DNA of 5,425 bases from an uncultured Flavobacteriales bacterium (GTDB lineage Bacteria > Bacteroidota > Bacteroidia > Flavobacteriales > Flavobacteriaceae). This document shows positions 5,410 through 5,425 of the stretch, one piece after another. The stretch spans positions 1-5,425 of the forward strand of contig CAJVXR010000093.1 of NCBI GenBank assembly GCA_913009535.1, read 5' to 3'. Positions within the stretch are counted from its first letter, which is position 1; the number at the start of each line of letters is the position of its first letter. The notes under the pieces were generated by a model. It saw nothing but the letters and a program-made list of their open reading frames with translations. It made no database searches and was not told the DNA's origin. The position numbers were made by a program, and so were the translations under genes.

Positions 5410-5425
5410 CATTCCGTTTATTTAA

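Overview
This window looks like a chromosomal housekeeping stretch from a very AT-rich member of the Bacteroidota, most probably class Flavobacteriia and perhaps a small-genome marine lineage. Four things point there. Every recognised protein resembles flavobacterial homologues. Three upstream regions carry the Bacteroidota -7 element TAnnTTTG. All gene starts but one lack a Shine-Dalgarno (SD) sequence. The order rpsU, xerC, then a promoter is a familiar Bacteroidota arrangement. All genes lie on the + strand. No tRNA, rRNA, CRISPR array or insertion sequence was seen.

Layout: (1) the 3' end of an FtsX-like, LolC/LolE-type permease (to 419); (2) a 76-bp gap with a TTG/TAGCTTTG promoter and a near-perfect 22-bp palindrome overlapping its -7 box; (3) a cystathionine beta-synthase-type PLP enzyme (496-1476), followed after 4 bp by a two-TM K+-channel-like protein with a cytoplasmic RCK/TrkA domain (1481-2482), probably one operon; (4) an alanine/glycine:cation symporter (2563-4092); (5) a gap with a near-perfect 30-bp AT-rich palindrome and the rpsU promoter, then rpsU for ribosomal protein bS21 (4183-4377), the only gene here with a strong SD; (6) a clear intrinsic terminator (about 4398-4430); (7) xerC, a complete tyrosine recombinase (4454-5335); (8) a near-consensus promoter at the right edge (5380-5409), reading into a gene beyond the window.

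The genes serve sulfur amino-acid metabolism, ion and amino-acid transport, translation and chromosome dimer resolution. I see no new multi-gene system. The points most worth a second look are: the degenerate selectivity filter of the channel (FVGFEE where TVGYGD is expected); His replacing the expected pyridine-N1-binding Ser in the PLP enzyme; the lone strong SD on rpsU in a genome that otherwise ignores SD sequences, which fits bS21 autoregulation; and the two palindromes on core promoters, which are candidate operators.
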